Positions 1 through 10,049 of a stretch of DNA of 64,000 bases are shown one piece after another. The notes under the pieces were generated by a model. That model saw only the letters and a list, made by a program, of their open reading frames with translations, was not told the DNA's origin and searched no databases. Position 1 is the first letter of the stretch. Every line of letters starts with the position of its first letter. Location of the stretch: assembly GCA_016717855.1 (NCBI GenBank), contig JADKEV010000018.1:62001-126000 (forward strand), given 5' to 3'. The position numbers were made by a program, and so were the translations under genes. The DNA is from Betaproteobacteria bacterium (GTDB lineage Bacteria > Pseudomonadota > Gammaproteobacteria > Burkholderiales > Casimicrobiaceae).

Positions 1-140
1 TCATCGTGGCAGGCCGTGCACTTCGCGTCTCCCTTGAGCACGAGATCCTTCGCGTCCGCCGCAGCTGCCGATCCGGCCACAAGGCACAGCGCCGCCATCA
101 CCAGCGACAACAGCGCGCCCTTGGGAATTTTTTTGGACAT
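1..140 (-). CDS. Multihaem cytochrome c (DmsE/MtrA-like), N-terminal fragment cut by window edge
   Basis: The gene starts at the ATG complementary to 138-140 and runs off the left edge, leaving 46 codons. Residues 1-28 form a Sec signal peptide (lysines, then a hydrophobic run ending in AAAA). The mature protein begins DAKDLVLKGDAK and the first haem motif CTACH falls at residues 41-45. An aspartate-rich lead-in ending in an early CxxCH resembles periplasmic decahaem cytochromes of the DmsE/MtrA family, which pass electrons through the outer membrane. Only one haem motif is visible, so the haem number and the family assignment are inference. Confidence 0.7.
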   Translation of the reverse strand, partial: MSKKIPKGALLSLVMAALCLVAGSAAAADAKDLVLKGDAKCTACHD

Positions 141-364
141 GGTTTTATAACCCTTCACGGATTCGGGTTAGCGCGACAGGATCTGCTACGGGGTGTTCTT
201 GGCAGATCTGTCGAGACAGGCATTTTCGAAATACCCTGATTGGTGGGAACATTAGCGCAAAACTACTGTCCCGAAAAGTAGCATATGGCGTTGGGTATTC
301 CTGTTGATCCAGATCAAAGAACCGAACAGCCAGACCCGCGCCAGCGGCCGGCAACCGGGTCCGC

Positions 365-1226
365 CTACCGTGCCGCTCCGATGCGGGTGACCGTCGTGCA
401 CGTCTCCCCGACCGTGTACCTGGTCGTCATGCGGACCAGCATCCCCACCGTGTCGAACACCATCCGCTCGGATGCCCAGGTTCCCTGCAGGCCATTGGTG
501 CAGGCGAAATTGCCGGCCAGCACGACGATTTCGCCGCCGTTGGGGGTGTAATTGGCGTTCCCTGAAAAGGTGCATGCCGAATTCGCGATGGTCCGGCTCG
601 TGGCGGTCAGGGTCAGCAAGTCATCGTTTACCGGTAACGGTGAACTCATCGAAGTCGGTAAAAGTGTTGTTGTTCGACGGCGTCGTGCACCCGGTGCTGA
701 CCGTCCTCACTGCCCCGAAATACGTCCCTTCAACCGGCGCGACTTGCGTGTCCGACCCGGACACGACGAAATTCTGCTTGCTCTGCTGCCAGGTCACCCG
801 GGTGCGCTTGCCGTAGTCCGGGAAGTTGTGCAGGTAGTACTCGCCCGTCCGGTCGGTCAGGAATTCGCTGCCAAGATTGACGACATTGAAGGTCGTCGTC
901 CCGAACAGGACGCCGTCCGCGAACGCCTTGATGGTATGGGCGCCGGCCGCCAGCGTGTTGTAGTTGATCAGGTACGAAAAACCGGTCGCGACGACCCCGT
1001 CGCAGCGTGAGGCCGCGTCGCCGCGCAGCGAGCCATACGGGGCCGGGATCGGCGCGGCGTCGTCGATCTGGATCGTGATCGCGGCCGTGGGGCAGTACCA
1101 GCCCGAGATGATGCCTATGCCCGACTCGATCGAGCCGGTTTGGGGATTCTCCAGCGAGGAGCCGGCGGCAACGGCGCCGCCGCAGACCAGGGAGCCGATG
1201 AGGGCGGCGAGCAACTTGCGCAACAT
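365..1226 (-). CDS. Secreted protein of unknown function, interrupted by a frameshift
   Basis: Residues 1-20 are a signal peptide (MLRKLLAALIGSLVCGGAVA). The next part has features of a recurring bacterial secreted family: a GSIESGIGIISGWYC turn, a cysteine near CDGV, and an AGAHTIKAFADGVLFG strand. I recognise the pattern but know no function for it. The first frame stops at 621-623 after DEFTVTGKR. The frame that continues it (VNDDLLTLTATSRT, down to 365) is entered if one G is removed near 631-634, which turns TVTG-KR-stop into TVT-VNDD. The repaired protein is about 286 residues and the cysteines in the second half suggest disulfides. No partner gene is evident. Confidence 0.6.
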
Positions 1227-1346
1227 GGATCTTTCCTTCGTTGATTGCGGACGCGGCGGTGGCGCGCGCCCGACACTATTGTCCGGGGCACCCGGGAATT
1301 GTCCGATGCGATTCGGGCACGCGCTGGGGGAACCGTCTGCGGCGCC

Positions 1347-1697
1347 TCACTTCGCCGGCCGCCCGATCAGGCGGTTGGTGACGAAGCTGACGATGCCGAT
1401 GAATATGGCGGCCCAGAACGCGGTCCAGAACCCACCCAGCGTGAAGCCGGGCACGACGGCGGCGACCAGCATCAGCAGCAGAGCGTTGATGACCAGGATG
1501 AACAGGCCCAGCGTCACCACGGTCAGCGGCAGAGTCAGCAGGATCAGAATAGGCCGGATCACGGCGTTGGCCAGGCCGAAGAGCAGCGCCGCGACCAGCA
1601 GGGAACCCAGTCCCGAAAACTTGAGCCCGTCGAACAGGTAGGTGGCCAGCCACAATGGCAGCGCATTTAACGCCCAGCGCCACAGAAACGATTGCAT
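1347..1697 (-). CDS. Phage-holin-4-type small membrane protein
   Basis: This 116-residue protein is almost entirely hydrophobic, with four predicted membrane spans at roughly residues 5-23, 28-50, 55-80 and 86-110. The pattern FGLANAVIRPIL followed by LTLPLTVVTLGLFILVINALLL is characteristic of the family once named mycobacterial four-TM phage holin (DUF360-like, YvlD-type). Members are chromosomal and not tied to phages, and their role is unknown. No phage genes are nearby, so the holin name should not be read as function. It is a single gene, with 49 bp separating it from the GspE gene that precedes it on the same strand. Confidence 0.8.
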   Translation of the reverse strand: MQSFLWRWALNALPLWLATYLFDGLKFSGLGSLLVAALLFGLANAVIRPILILLTLPLTVVTLGLFILVINALLLMLVAAVVPGFTLGGFWTAFWAAIFIGIVSFVTNRLIGRPAK

Positions 1698-1746
1698 CAG
1701 TCAGTCCTCCGTCGTCGATTGCGCGCCGGCCAGACGCCGGAGCGGG

Positions 1747-3582
1747 CTATAGCGGCGCAACCTTGATGACCTCATCCGCCGTCGTCTGTCCGGCGGCGAC
1801 CTTCATCGCGCCCGACGCGCGCAGCGGTTTCATCCCGTCGCGATAAGCTTGTTCGCGCAACTTGGCCAGGTCGGCCTCGGCACGCACCAGATGCTTGGCC
1901 GCCGGGGTCATGCTCATGATCTCGTAGATGCCGACGCGTCCGCGATAACCGGTCATCCGGCACTCCAGGCAGCCTTCCGCGCGGTAGACGTGGGCGGGCG
2001 CCGGTGCGCGCCAGGGCAAAGTCAGCATCTGCCAGGCCGCTTCGTCGAGCGGCGGCTCCTGGACGCGGCAGTGCGGACACAGCGTGCGCACGAGGCGCTG
2101 CGCCATGACCCCCAGCAGCGTCGCATTGATCAGGTACGGCGGCACCCCGAGGTCGAGCAGGCGGGTGATGGCCGACGGCGCATCGTTGGTATGCAGCGTG
2201 GACAATACCAGGTGGCCCGTCAGCGCCGCCTGTATCGCCATTTCCGCGGTTTCCAGGTCGCGGATCTCGCCGACCATGATGATGTCCGGATCCTGCCGGA
2301 GCAGCGTGCGCACGCCGTTCGGAAAGTCGACGCCGATCGACGGCTGCACCTGCATCTGGTTGAACGACGCCTCGATCATCTCGATCGGGTCCTCGATCGT
2401 GCACACGTTGACTTCCGGCTCGGCGAGCGTTTTCAACGTCGAATACAGCGTCGTCGTCTTGCCCGATCCGGTCGGCCCGGTGACCAGGATGATGCCGTTG
2501 TGCGACGACGCCATCTGCTGCCAGCGCGACTGATCGTCCTCGGAGAAGCCCAGTTCGCGGAAGTCGCGGACGATCACGTCCGGGTTGAAGATGCGCATCA
2601 CGACCTTCTCGCCGAAAGCGGTCGGCATCGTCGAGATCCGCAGCTCGACTTCCTGGCCTTCCGGCGTGACGGTCTTGATCCGGCCGTCCTGCGGGCGCCG
2701 GCGCTCGACTATTTCCATCCGCGCCAGCAGCTTGATCCGGCTGACCATCGCCAGCATCACCGGCGGCGGGATCTGGTAGGCCTGGTGCAGCACGCCGTCG
2801 ATGCGGAAGCGGACGACGCCGTTTTCGCGGCGCGGCTCGAGGTGGATGTCGCTTGCGCGCTGTTCGAACGCGTACTGCCAGAGCCAGTCGACGATGTGAA
2901 TGATGTGCTGGTCGTTGGCATCGAGCGAGCCGCCCTTGCCCAGTTCGACCAGCTGTTCGAAATTGGTGGTCAGCGACCGGTTGTCGACCTGCAGGGCGGC
3001 CGCCCGCCGGACCGACTGGGCGAGGTTGTAGAACTCGGCAAGGAAACGGTTGATGTCGACCGGATTGGCGAAGACCAGCCTGACTTGCAGGTGCAGGATT
3101 TTCTCGAGCTCGTCGGCCCAGCCGCGCACGAACGGCTCGGACGTCGCGACGATCAGTTCCGCCTTGTTCACCGCCACCGGCAGGATCCGGTAGCGCTCGG
3201 CATAGGCATTGGAGATGACCGCGGTCACCGCGGCGAAGTCGATCTTCAGCGGATCGATATGCAGGTATTGCAGCCCCAGCTTGGCCGCGAGCCACTCGGT
3301 CAGCCACTCGAGATGCAGCAGCCGGTTGGGCGGCTTGCGGTTGCGCAGCTTCAGGTTCGCGATCTGCACCAGCGGATGGTTGTCGCGCCCCTGCCGTCCG
3401 GGCCGCACCATCTCCTCCGCCTGGTCCGGCGCGAGCAGGCCGTCGGCCAGCATCAGCTTGAGCACATCTTCGAGTTGCAGCCGGCGGTCCGGCCGCCGCG
3501 GCGGCTGCGGGCCCGGTAGTGCGGTGATCGACGCCTTGGCGCCGGTTGCCGGGGGTTGCGGATTGCGCGTGGGGTTGACCAT
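1747..3582 (-). CDS. GspE/PilB-family type II secretion or pilus assembly ATPase
   Basis: The start MVNPTRNPQ at 3582 was chosen because the open frame further upstream is the antisense of htpG. The protein has 611 residues. An N-terminal GspE_N-like domain covers about residues 70-190. The secretion ATPase core follows, with Walker A GPTGSGKT at 369-376, Walker B IIMVGEIRD at 434-442, a histidine box GHLVLSTLHT at 456-465, and a zinc module with C502/C505 and C538/C541. These enzymes are cytoplasmic hexamers that power type II secretion or type IV pilus extension. No pseudopilin, secretin or PilC partner lies in the window, so this is an orphan copy and the machine it serves cannot be told. 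Confidence 0.9.
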   Translation of the reverse strand: MVNPTRNPQPPATGAKASITALPGPQPPRRPDRRLQLEDVLKLMLADGLLAPDQAEEMVRPGRQGRDNHPLVQIANLKLRNRKPPNRLLHLEWLTEWLAAKLGLQYLHIDPLKIDFAAVTAVISNAYAERYRILPVAVNKAELIVATSEPFVRGWADELEKILHLQVRLVFANPVDINRFLAEFYNLAQSVRRAAALQVDNRSLTTNFEQLVELGKGGSLDANDQHIIHIVDWLWQYAFEQRASDIHLEPRRENGVVRFRIDGVLHQAYQIPPPVMLAMVSRIKLLARMEIVERRRPQDGRIKTVTPEGQEVELRISTMPTAFGEKVVMRIFNPDVIVRDFRELGFSEDDQSRWQQMASSHNGIILVTGPTGSGKTTTLYSTLKTLAEPEVNVCTIEDPIEMIEASFNQMQVQPSIGVDFPNGVRTLLRQDPDIIMVGEIRDLETAEMAIQAALTGHLVLSTLHTNDAPSAITRLLDLGVPPYLINATLLGVMAQRLVRTLCPHCRVQEPPLDEAAWQMLTLPWRAPAPAHVYRAEGCLECRMTGYRGRVGIYEIMSMTPAAKHLVRAEADLAKLREQAYRDGMKPLRASGAMKVAAGQTTADEVIKVAPL

Positions 3583-3692
3583 TCCGGAACTATAGCGCCA
3601 AAACGCGCCGCGAAGCCGTTGCGGCCGGCCCCATCGGCCCGCCGGACCGGGCCGCGTCGCGCTTTCGCCACGCCCCGGAGCGGGGACCCTCG

Positions 3693-5623
3693 TTACGGAG
3701 TCAGCGCCAGCATCAGCCCGTTCATCCGCCGCACAAAGCCCGCCGGATCTTCGAGCTGGCCGCCCTCGGCCAGCAGCGCCTGCTCGAACAGCACCGAGGC
3801 CCAGTCCGCAAAGCGCTCGTCGCTCTCGGTTCTCAGCCGCTGCACGATGGGATGTCCCGGATTGATTTCCAGGACCGGCTTGACCTCGGGCGCCTTCTGT
3901 CCCGCGGCCTTGAGCAGCCGTTCGAGGTTGCCCGAGGGCTCGTGCTCGGCGACGACCAGGCAGGCCGGCGACTCGGTCAGGCGCAGCGTCACGCGCACGT
4001 CCGCGACCTTGCCACCCAGCGTGGCCTTGATGCGCTCGAGCAGCTCCTTGTACTCGCCGGACTGCTCTTCCTGCTGCTTCTTTTCGTCGGCGTCGGCGAG
4101 CTTGTCGAGGTCCAGTGCGCCCTTGGCGACCGACTTCAGCGGCTTGCCTTCGAACTCGCTCAGGTTGCTCACCACCCATTCGTCGACGCGGTCGGCGAGC
4201 AGCAGCACTTCGATCCCCTTCTTGCGGAAGATCTCCAGATGCGGGCTGTTCTTGGCTGCGGCGAACGTGTCGGCCGTGATGTAGTAGATCGCATCCTGGC
4301 CCTCCTTCATCCGCGCCAGGTAGTCGGCCAGCGGCACAGTCTGCGCGTCGGTGTCGTGGTGGGTCGAGGCGAATCGCAGCAGCTTGGCGATGCGCTCGCG
4401 GTTGCCGAAGTCCTCGCCGGCGCCTTCCTTGAAGCAGCGGCCGAACTCGGTCCAGAACTTCGCGTATTTCTCGCGCTGGCCCGCGTCCTCGCTCCCGGCC
4501 AGCTCCTCGAGCAGCCCCAGGATGCGGCTTGCGCAGCCCTTCCTGATCGCCTCGACGTCTTTCGACTCCTGCAGGATCTCGCGCGAGACGTTCAGCGGCA
4601 GGTCGCCGGAGTCGACCACGCCGCGCACGAAGCGCAGATAGGAAGGCAGCAGGTCGCTGGCCTCGTCCATGATGAAAACGCGCCGCACATAAAGCTTCAG
4701 GCCGCGGCGATGCTCGCGATCCCACAGGTCGAACGGCGCGCGGGCGGAACGTACAGCAGTTGCGTGTATTCCTGGCGCCCTTCGACCCTGGCGTGCGCCC
4801 AGGCCAGCGGCGGCTCCATGTCATGGGCGACGTGCTTGTAGAACTCTGTGTACTGTTCTTCGGTGACCTGGGCCTTGGGCCGTGTCCAGAGCGCCGAGGC
4901 CTGGTTGATGGTCTCGACCTCCTCCTTGGGCACGTAGGCCTTCTTGTCCTCGTCCCATTCTTCCTTCGCCATCACGATGGGTAGCGCGATATGGTCGGAG
5001 TACTTGCGCAGGATCGCGGCGAGCTTCCAGCGGGACAGCAGCTCATCTTCGCCTTCCCGCAGGTGCAGCGTGATCTCGGTCCCGCGGCCGGGCCGGGCCT
5101 CGTTCTCGATCGTGTACTGGCCCTCGCTGGCCGTCATGTCGCACGCCCAGCGCACGCCGTCTTCGGGCGGCAGGCCCGCGCGGCGGGTCGCCAGCGTTAC
5201 GCGGTCGGCGACGATGAAGGACGAGTAGAAGCCGACGCCGAACTGGCCGATCAGGTTGGCGTCCCTGGCCTGGTCGCCGCTGAGCGACTGGAAGAACTCG
5301 CGGGTCCCCGAGCGGGCGATCGTGCCGATGTTGCTGATCACCTCCTCGCGCGACATGCCCACGCCGTTGTCGGCGATGGTGATCGTGCGGGCGTCGCGGT
5401 CGAACGCGACCCTTATCTTGAGTTCCGGGTCGGCTTCCAGCAGGCCGGGGTTGGCGATGGCCTCGAAGCGGAGCTTGTCCGCCGCATCGGAGGCGTTGGA
5501 GATGAGCTCTCGCAGGAATATTTCCTTGTTGCTGTACAGCGAGTGGATCATCAGGTGCAGCAGTTGCCTGACTTCGGCCTGGAATCCCAGGGTCTGCTTG
5601 TCGTTTTCCATGATCTGGTCCAT
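3693..5623 (-). CDS. htpG: HtpG, HSP90-family chaperone, interrupted by a one-base deletion
   Basis: The N-terminal half (from MDQIMENDKQTLGFQAEV; the second Met at 5611 is an equally good start) carries the Bergerat ATP-binding motifs ELISNASDA, DNGVGM and GQFGVGFYS. It loses frame after LLYVPPAR, near 4734-4741. The other frame picks up exactly where family members continue (FDLWDREHRRGLKLYVRRVF) and runs to 3693. Adding one C in the GCGCGC-CG run restores a protein of about 643 residues, the usual HtpG length. Both halves are well conserved with no other lesion, which favours a sequencing or assembly indel over a true pseudogene. It would be an ATP-dependent cytosolic chaperone induced by stress. 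Confidence 0.9.
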
Positions 5624-5768
5624 TTTGCGTTTCCGGGCGGTGAAGGATGGATGGTGCGGGGTGGCGAGATTATGGCGGCGCTTTCCGCAAAATCAAGCCC
5701 CGGACGGGGACCGGCGCTGGCGCACGGCGGCCGGCTTGGCTACACTTAGCCCTGCCCGAGGAGCATTG

Positions 5769-6734
5769 ATGCTGATCAACTGCGTCGCGTACGAGAACGG
5801 AAAGAAGCTGGCCGACATCACCGTCGAGGCGATCAGCGAATACCTCGCGCGCCCGGACTGCTTCGTCTGGGTGGCGCTCAAGGATCCGGGTCCCGGCGAA
5901 CTGGCCGTGATGCAGCATGAGTTCGGCCTGCACGACCTGGCCGTCGAGGACGCCCGCAAGACCAACCAGCGGCCCAAGATCGACGAGTACGGCGACGAAC
6001 TGTTCGGCGCCCTCAAGACCATCGAACTCGAGGGCGACGAGTTCCAGGTCGGCGAGGTCGACGTTTTCGTCGGTCCCAACTACGTGCTGTCGGTGCGCAA
6101 CGGCACGCAGCGTGGCTTTGTCGACGTGCGCAATCGCTGCGAGCGGGAACCCCACCTGCTCCGGCAGGGCTCCGGATTCGTGTTCTACGCGCTGATGGAC
6201 GCCGTGGTCGACCGCTATTTTCCCGTGCTCGATGGTCTCGAAGCGGAACTGGAGTCGATCGAGGAGAGAATTTTTGCGCAAGGCTCCGCGCGGGCGACCA
6301 TCGAGGCGCTGTACGTCCTCAAGGGCAAGCTGATGATACTCAAGCACGCCGTCTCGCCGCTGATGGAGGCCGCGGGCAAGCTCTATGGCGGGCGCGTGCC
6401 CGCGGTGGTGGCGGGCATGGGCGACTATTTTCGCGACGTGTATGACCACCTGTACCGGATCAACCAGGCGATCGAGAGCATCCGCGACATGATCGGTACG
6501 GCGCTGCAGGTGAATCTCGGCCTGATCGCCATCGCCGAGTCCGAAGTGAACAAGAAGCTCGCCGCCTGGGCCGCCATTTTCGCCGTGGCCACGGCGCTGG
6601 CCGGCATCTGGGGCATGAACTTCAAGCACATGCCAGAACTGGACTGGATCTTCGGCTACCCGTTCGCGCTGAGCCTGATCACCGTCAGCTGTGTCGTGCT
6701 CTATACCCGGTTCAAGAAGACGGGTTGGCTGTAG
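5769..6734 (+). CDS. corA: CorA-type magnesium/cobalt transporter
   Basis: The ATG at 5769 is preceded by a good ribosome-binding site, GAGGAG, at about 5758-5763. The 321-residue protein has the long acidic cytoplasmic domain of CorA, a coiled stalk around residues 155-250, and two C-terminal membrane helices. The selectivity motif appears as GMNFKHMP between the helices, with the hallmark G-M-N intact, and the C-terminus FKKTGWL is basic as expected for the cytoplasmic side. It would work as a homopentameric Mg2+/Co2+ channel in the inner membrane. It diverges from htpG (145 bp apart) and converges on the diguanylate cyclase gene. Confidence 0.93.
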   Translation: MLINCVAYENGKKLADITVEAISEYLARPDCFVWVALKDPGPGELAVMQHEFGLHDLAVEDARKTNQRPKIDEYGDELFGALKTIELEGDEFQVGEVDVFVGPNYVLSVRNGTQRGFVDVRNRCEREPHLLRQGSGFVFYALMDAVVDRYFPVLDGLEAELESIEERIFAQGSARATIEALYVLKGKLMILKHAVSPLMEAAGKLYGGRVPAVVAGMGDYFRDVYDHLYRINQAIESIRDMIGTALQVNLGLIAIAESEVNKKLAAWAAIFAVATALAGIWGMNFKHMPELDWIFGYPFALSLITVSCVVLYTRFKKTGWL

Positions 6735-6755
6735 TTCCGCGACCCCCGGGTAGCT

Positions 6756-6778
6756 CCGCCGGCCGGGCCCTCCGGCGG
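6756..6778. terminator. GC hairpin between convergent corA and the GGDEF gene
   Basis: A perfect 7-bp stem, CCGCCGG/CCGGCGG, encloses a 9-nt loop and sits in the 47-bp gap between two convergent stop codons. There is no T-run on either strand, so it may act as a weak bidirectional terminator or an RNA 3' end. Function is inferred from position alone. Confidence 0.35.
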
Positions 6779-6781
6779 CGA

Positions 6782-9457
6782 TCAGTGCAGCGGGGGGCGC
6801 TCGCCCGCCATTCGTTTGCTGCGATACATCGTGTCGTCGGCCTCTTTGAGCAGCGCCTCCGCCCCGTCGCCGTGTTCCGGAAAAAGCGCGATGCCGATGC
6901 TGCATGAGACGCGCAGCCCGGGCACGGGCTGCTGCAGCGGCAGCGCGATCGCCGCGTGGATCTTCGCGGCCACGGCTTCGGCGTCCCCCCGCTGCTGCTG
7001 GTCCGGAAGGATGACGACGAACTCGTCGCCTCCGTAGCGTGCGACGGTGTCCGTCGTGCGCACGCAACTCTGCAGGCGGCGCGCGACTTCAACCAGCACC
7101 GCGTCGCCCGCGCGATGCCCGTGACGATCGTTGATCGGCTTGAAATTGTCGAGATCGATCAGCATCACGGCGATCATCTGCTGCCGCCGCCGCGCCTGGC
7201 CGATCGCCTGCTGCAGCCGGTCCTCGAGCAGGCGCCGGTTGGGCAATCCGGTAAGCATGTCCAGGCTCGCCAGCAGCCGGATTTCCTCCTCCGCCCTTTT
7301 CAGTTCGGTGATGTCGGTGCGCACCCCGACGATGCCGCCGTCAGGCGTCCGGCGTTCGGTGACCTGAATCCACTTGCCGTCGCCCATCTGGTAGCGGTGG
7401 CTGGCGCCGTTCGCGGTGCGGTGGCGGCGCATGCGCTCGGCCACCCAGGCCTCCACGTCCCCGTCGAATTCCTCGGCCATCGGCTCGCCGCGCCGCACCG
7501 ACCAGCGGACCAGTTCCTCGAACGCCATGCCGGCGATTTCCTCGAAGCTGGTCGCGTCGGTGTAGATCTCGGCGTAGCGCCTGTTGCAGAGCACCAGGCG
7601 GTCGTCACGATCGAACCAGGCGAAGCCGTCGGGCAGGCTCTCGACGGCGCTGCGCAGCATTGTCCGCGCCTCTTCCGCGGCAGCCCGTGCCTGCGCCACG
7701 GCCTGTTCGCGCTCGACGCGCAGCGTGATGTCCATCGCGGTGCCTGTCGTCCCGATGATGTTGCCGTCCTCGTCCCGCAGCGGGATGGCATTGAAGCTCA
7801 GGATCACCGGTTGCCCGTCGCGGCGCCGTTGCGTGCTCTGGTAATCGAAGACGTGCTCGCCGGCCATCAGGCGCGCGAACGCCGCGCGGTCGGCCTCGGC
7901 CTGCCCGGGGACCAGGAAGTCGGTGAACGGCCGGCCGCACATCTCGGCCGATTCGTACCCGAAAATGGTCCGGGCGCCGCGGTCGTTTACGTACGTGTAG
8001 ACGCCTTGCGCATCCACCGTCCAGACCAGGCTCTTCGACGTCTCCACCAGGTTGCGGTAATGCGCTTCGCTGCGATGCAGCGCTTCCTCGATCCGGCGCT
8101 GGCCGGACATGTCGATGATGCTGCCCGCGAATCGCGTCGCCTGCCCCGCCGGATTCCAGATCGCCTGGCCGCGCCCGCGCACCCAGACGTAGCCGCCGTC
8201 GCGCGCGCGCAGCCGGTACTCGTGGTCGAACGCCAGTCCCTCCTCCAGGTGCGAGGCCTGCGCCGTGATCATGCGTTCGCGGTCCTCGGGATGCAGCGCA
8301 TCCTCGAAAAAGAACAAACCTTCGAAATCGGCCTCCGGCGGATGCCCCAGTATCGCCTTGAATTGCGGCGAGTAGTACGTGCGCTTGCCGACGATGTCCC
8401 AGTCCCAGACGCCGCCCTGCGAGGCGCGGACCACCAGTTCGTACTGGTCGCGGCTGTCGCGAAGCGTCGCCTCGACGGACTTGAGCGAGTTGATGTCGGA
8501 CACGGTCAGGATCGTGCCCGCATCCATTTCGGCAGGATTCGCGGCCCGCCCCTGGAGCAGGCACCAGATCGCGCGGCCGTCCCGGTGGACCAGTCGCTCC
8601 TCGAACTGGCAGATCTCGCGGCTGCCAGCAACGGTGGCCACTTCTTCGCTGTGAGCTTCCCAGGCTGCATCGCTACCGTACAGCACGCGCGTGGAACCGC
8701 CGTACAAGTCCTCCTGCGCATAGCCGAAGAGCTCCGCGAGGCGCGTGTTGCAGGTGGTGATGGCGCGATCCTTGATCACCGCGATGCCCACCGCCGAACT
8801 GTTGAAGATGCGTTGCTGCTCGCGCAGCAGATCGTCGTCGGCGACATGGCGCTGGTAGGTGTCGACCAGCATCTGGTGGTAGTCGAAGGCGATCCGCCAC
8901 AGGAACAGCAGGTAGATCAACCCGAAGGCGGCCATGGCCAGGTGCACGGCATCGCCGACCAACAGCGCCTTGGCAATCTGTCCGGCCGCCAGCGGCACGA
9001 TGAACGACGCCAGCGACCGGTAGCTCGGCGCGAGCAGGCCGGCGGCGCTCGCGGCCATGCCGAGGCCGATGAGCACGAACAGGACTTCGTAGGTGACATC
9101 CGCCGGCTGCACCGCGACGACCAGCGCGCCCCACGCGGTGCCTGCCAGCCCCGCGCCCACGGCGAACCGGTTCTCCCAACGCTGCGCGACGTCGGGTTCG
9201 CGCGGCCGCGCCAGGTAGCTGCGATAGAGCGCGTAGCGTCCGGCGGTGATCAGGGTGGTGACCAGCAGCCAGGCGGACAGTTCGCCGTAGTTCGCCTTGT
9301 TCCAGAGCACCATCACGGTCACGAGGGCGACCAGGAGGGTGACAGCCAGCCCGGTGGGCATCAGCGCATAGAGCTGGCGCACGCGCTCGGCGTCAAGCCG
9401 CTGCCGCGGCGTGTACTCGGTAGTGGCCGAGCTTGCGGGCTGTGCGGTAAGGTCCAA
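6782..9457 (-). CDS. Membrane-anchored diguanylate cyclase with four PAS domains
   Basis: This 891-residue protein begins with a membrane module of several helices (about residues 30-190) resembling MASE-type sensory regions. Four PAS/PAC units follow (about 215-335, 336-460, 470-590 and 600-715). The C-terminal GGDEF domain (about 725-885) has an intact catalytic YGGDEF signature, preceded by RTTD five residues upstream, so the RxxD inhibitory I-site for c-di-GMP feedback is present. There is no EAL domain. It should synthesise c-di-GMP from two GTP in response to a signal sensed by the membrane region or PAS domains. The start at 9457 leaves only 12 bp after the cupin gene's repaired stop, so the two may be co-transcribed. 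Confidence 0.93.
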   Translation of the reverse strand: MDLTAQPASSATTEYTPRQRLDAERVRQLYALMPTGLAVTLLVALVTVMVLWNKANYGELSAWLLVTTLITAGRYALYRSYLARPREPDVAQRWENRFAVGAGLAGTAWGALVVAVQPADVTYEVLFVLIGLGMAASAAGLLAPSYRSLASFIVPLAAGQIAKALLVGDAVHLAMAAFGLIYLLFLWRIAFDYHQMLVDTYQRHVADDDLLREQQRIFNSSAVGIAVIKDRAITTCNTRLAELFGYAQEDLYGGSTRVLYGSDAAWEAHSEEVATVAGSREICQFEERLVHRDGRAIWCLLQGRAANPAEMDAGTILTVSDINSLKSVEATLRDSRDQYELVVRASQGGVWDWDIVGKRTYYSPQFKAILGHPPEADFEGLFFFEDALHPEDRERMITAQASHLEEGLAFDHEYRLRARDGGYVWVRGRGQAIWNPAGQATRFAGSIIDMSGQRRIEEALHRSEAHYRNLVETSKSLVWTVDAQGVYTYVNDRGARTIFGYESAEMCGRPFTDFLVPGQAEADRAAFARLMAGEHVFDYQSTQRRRDGQPVILSFNAIPLRDEDGNIIGTTGTAMDITLRVEREQAVAQARAAAEEARTMLRSAVESLPDGFAWFDRDDRLVLCNRRYAEIYTDATSFEEIAGMAFEELVRWSVRRGEPMAEEFDGDVEAWVAERMRRHRTANGASHRYQMGDGKWIQVTERRTPDGGIVGVRTDITELKRAEEEIRLLASLDMLTGLPNRRLLEDRLQQAIGQARRRQQMIAVMLIDLDNFKPINDRHGHRAGDAVLVEVARRLQSCVRTTDTVARYGGDEFVVILPDQQQRGDAEAVAAKIHAAIALPLQQPVPGLRVSCSIGIALFPEHGDGAEALLKEADDTMYRSKRMAGERPPLH

Positions 9458-9469
9458 GTCGGCGGGCCT

Positions 9470-9965
9470 TTAGCGTATGAATTGCCGGACGAAGTCAGCG
9501 CCCAATCCGCAACCAGCGTAATGCGCGCGGCACATGTCGATCTTGGTGAACACGTCCTCGTAGCCGGCTTGCCTGACCCAAGTCGTCAACATAGATCATG
9601 GCGCCGGAAATATTGAAGAACGTGATCATCTCCGGGCAATGGGCCGGCACGACGAGCGTGTGGATCTCTCCGGGCGGTTCGTACACGAAGCCGCCTTCGC
9701 GGGCCACCCAGTCGTGCTCCAGGTAGTGCCACTCGCCCTTGATCACGTACCCGAACACGGCGCCCGGATGCCGGTGCCGCGAGAGCACGCCGGACCGGCG
9801 CACGCGCAGCAGGTTGCACCACTGCCCGGTCACCGTATTCAGGAACAGCGGACGGAACCAGACGTCGGCTGCCTGCGGGACCCAGACCCGCTCGTCGTCT
9901 GGAATCGCCGCGACGGCGATTTCCGGCTGTATGCCAATCGACTGCAGTATTGTCGCGCCACTCAT
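9470..9965 (-). CDS. Cupin protein, 2,4'-dihydroxyacetophenone dioxygenase-like, frameshifted near its end
   Basis: The protein starts MSGATILQSIGIQPE and carries a cupin barrel with metal-ligand motif RHRHPGAVFGYVIKGEWHYLEHDW and a second motif PPGEIHTLV. This layout matches ChrR-like/DAD-family cupins, which use Fe to cleave carbon-carbon bonds beside a carbonyl. After YVDDLGQA the frame drifts at 9564-9573. The next frame reads GYEDVFTKIDMCRAHY and ends naturally with a stop at 9470-9472, just before the GGDEF gene. Removing one base gives about 164 residues. The substrate is unknown; the adjoining sugar-acid kinase genes suggest a catabolic setting. Confidence 0.75.
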
Positions 9966-10049
9966 TGCCGCTCCGGTTGCTGATCAGAAGTCTGCCTGCC
10001 GGCCACAGACACAGGCGCCGGTCCGGTCCCTGCCATGACGGGATGCAGG

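Noticed and set aside
1347..1697. Prophage remnant suggested by a holin-like protein
   Set aside because: No other phage genes, and this holin-named family is mostly chromosomal with no phage link.
1747..4824. A 1025-codon minus-strand frame extending the GspE-like gene
   Set aside because: The extension past 3582 overlaps htpG in another frame and has a low-complexity, Arg-rich composition.
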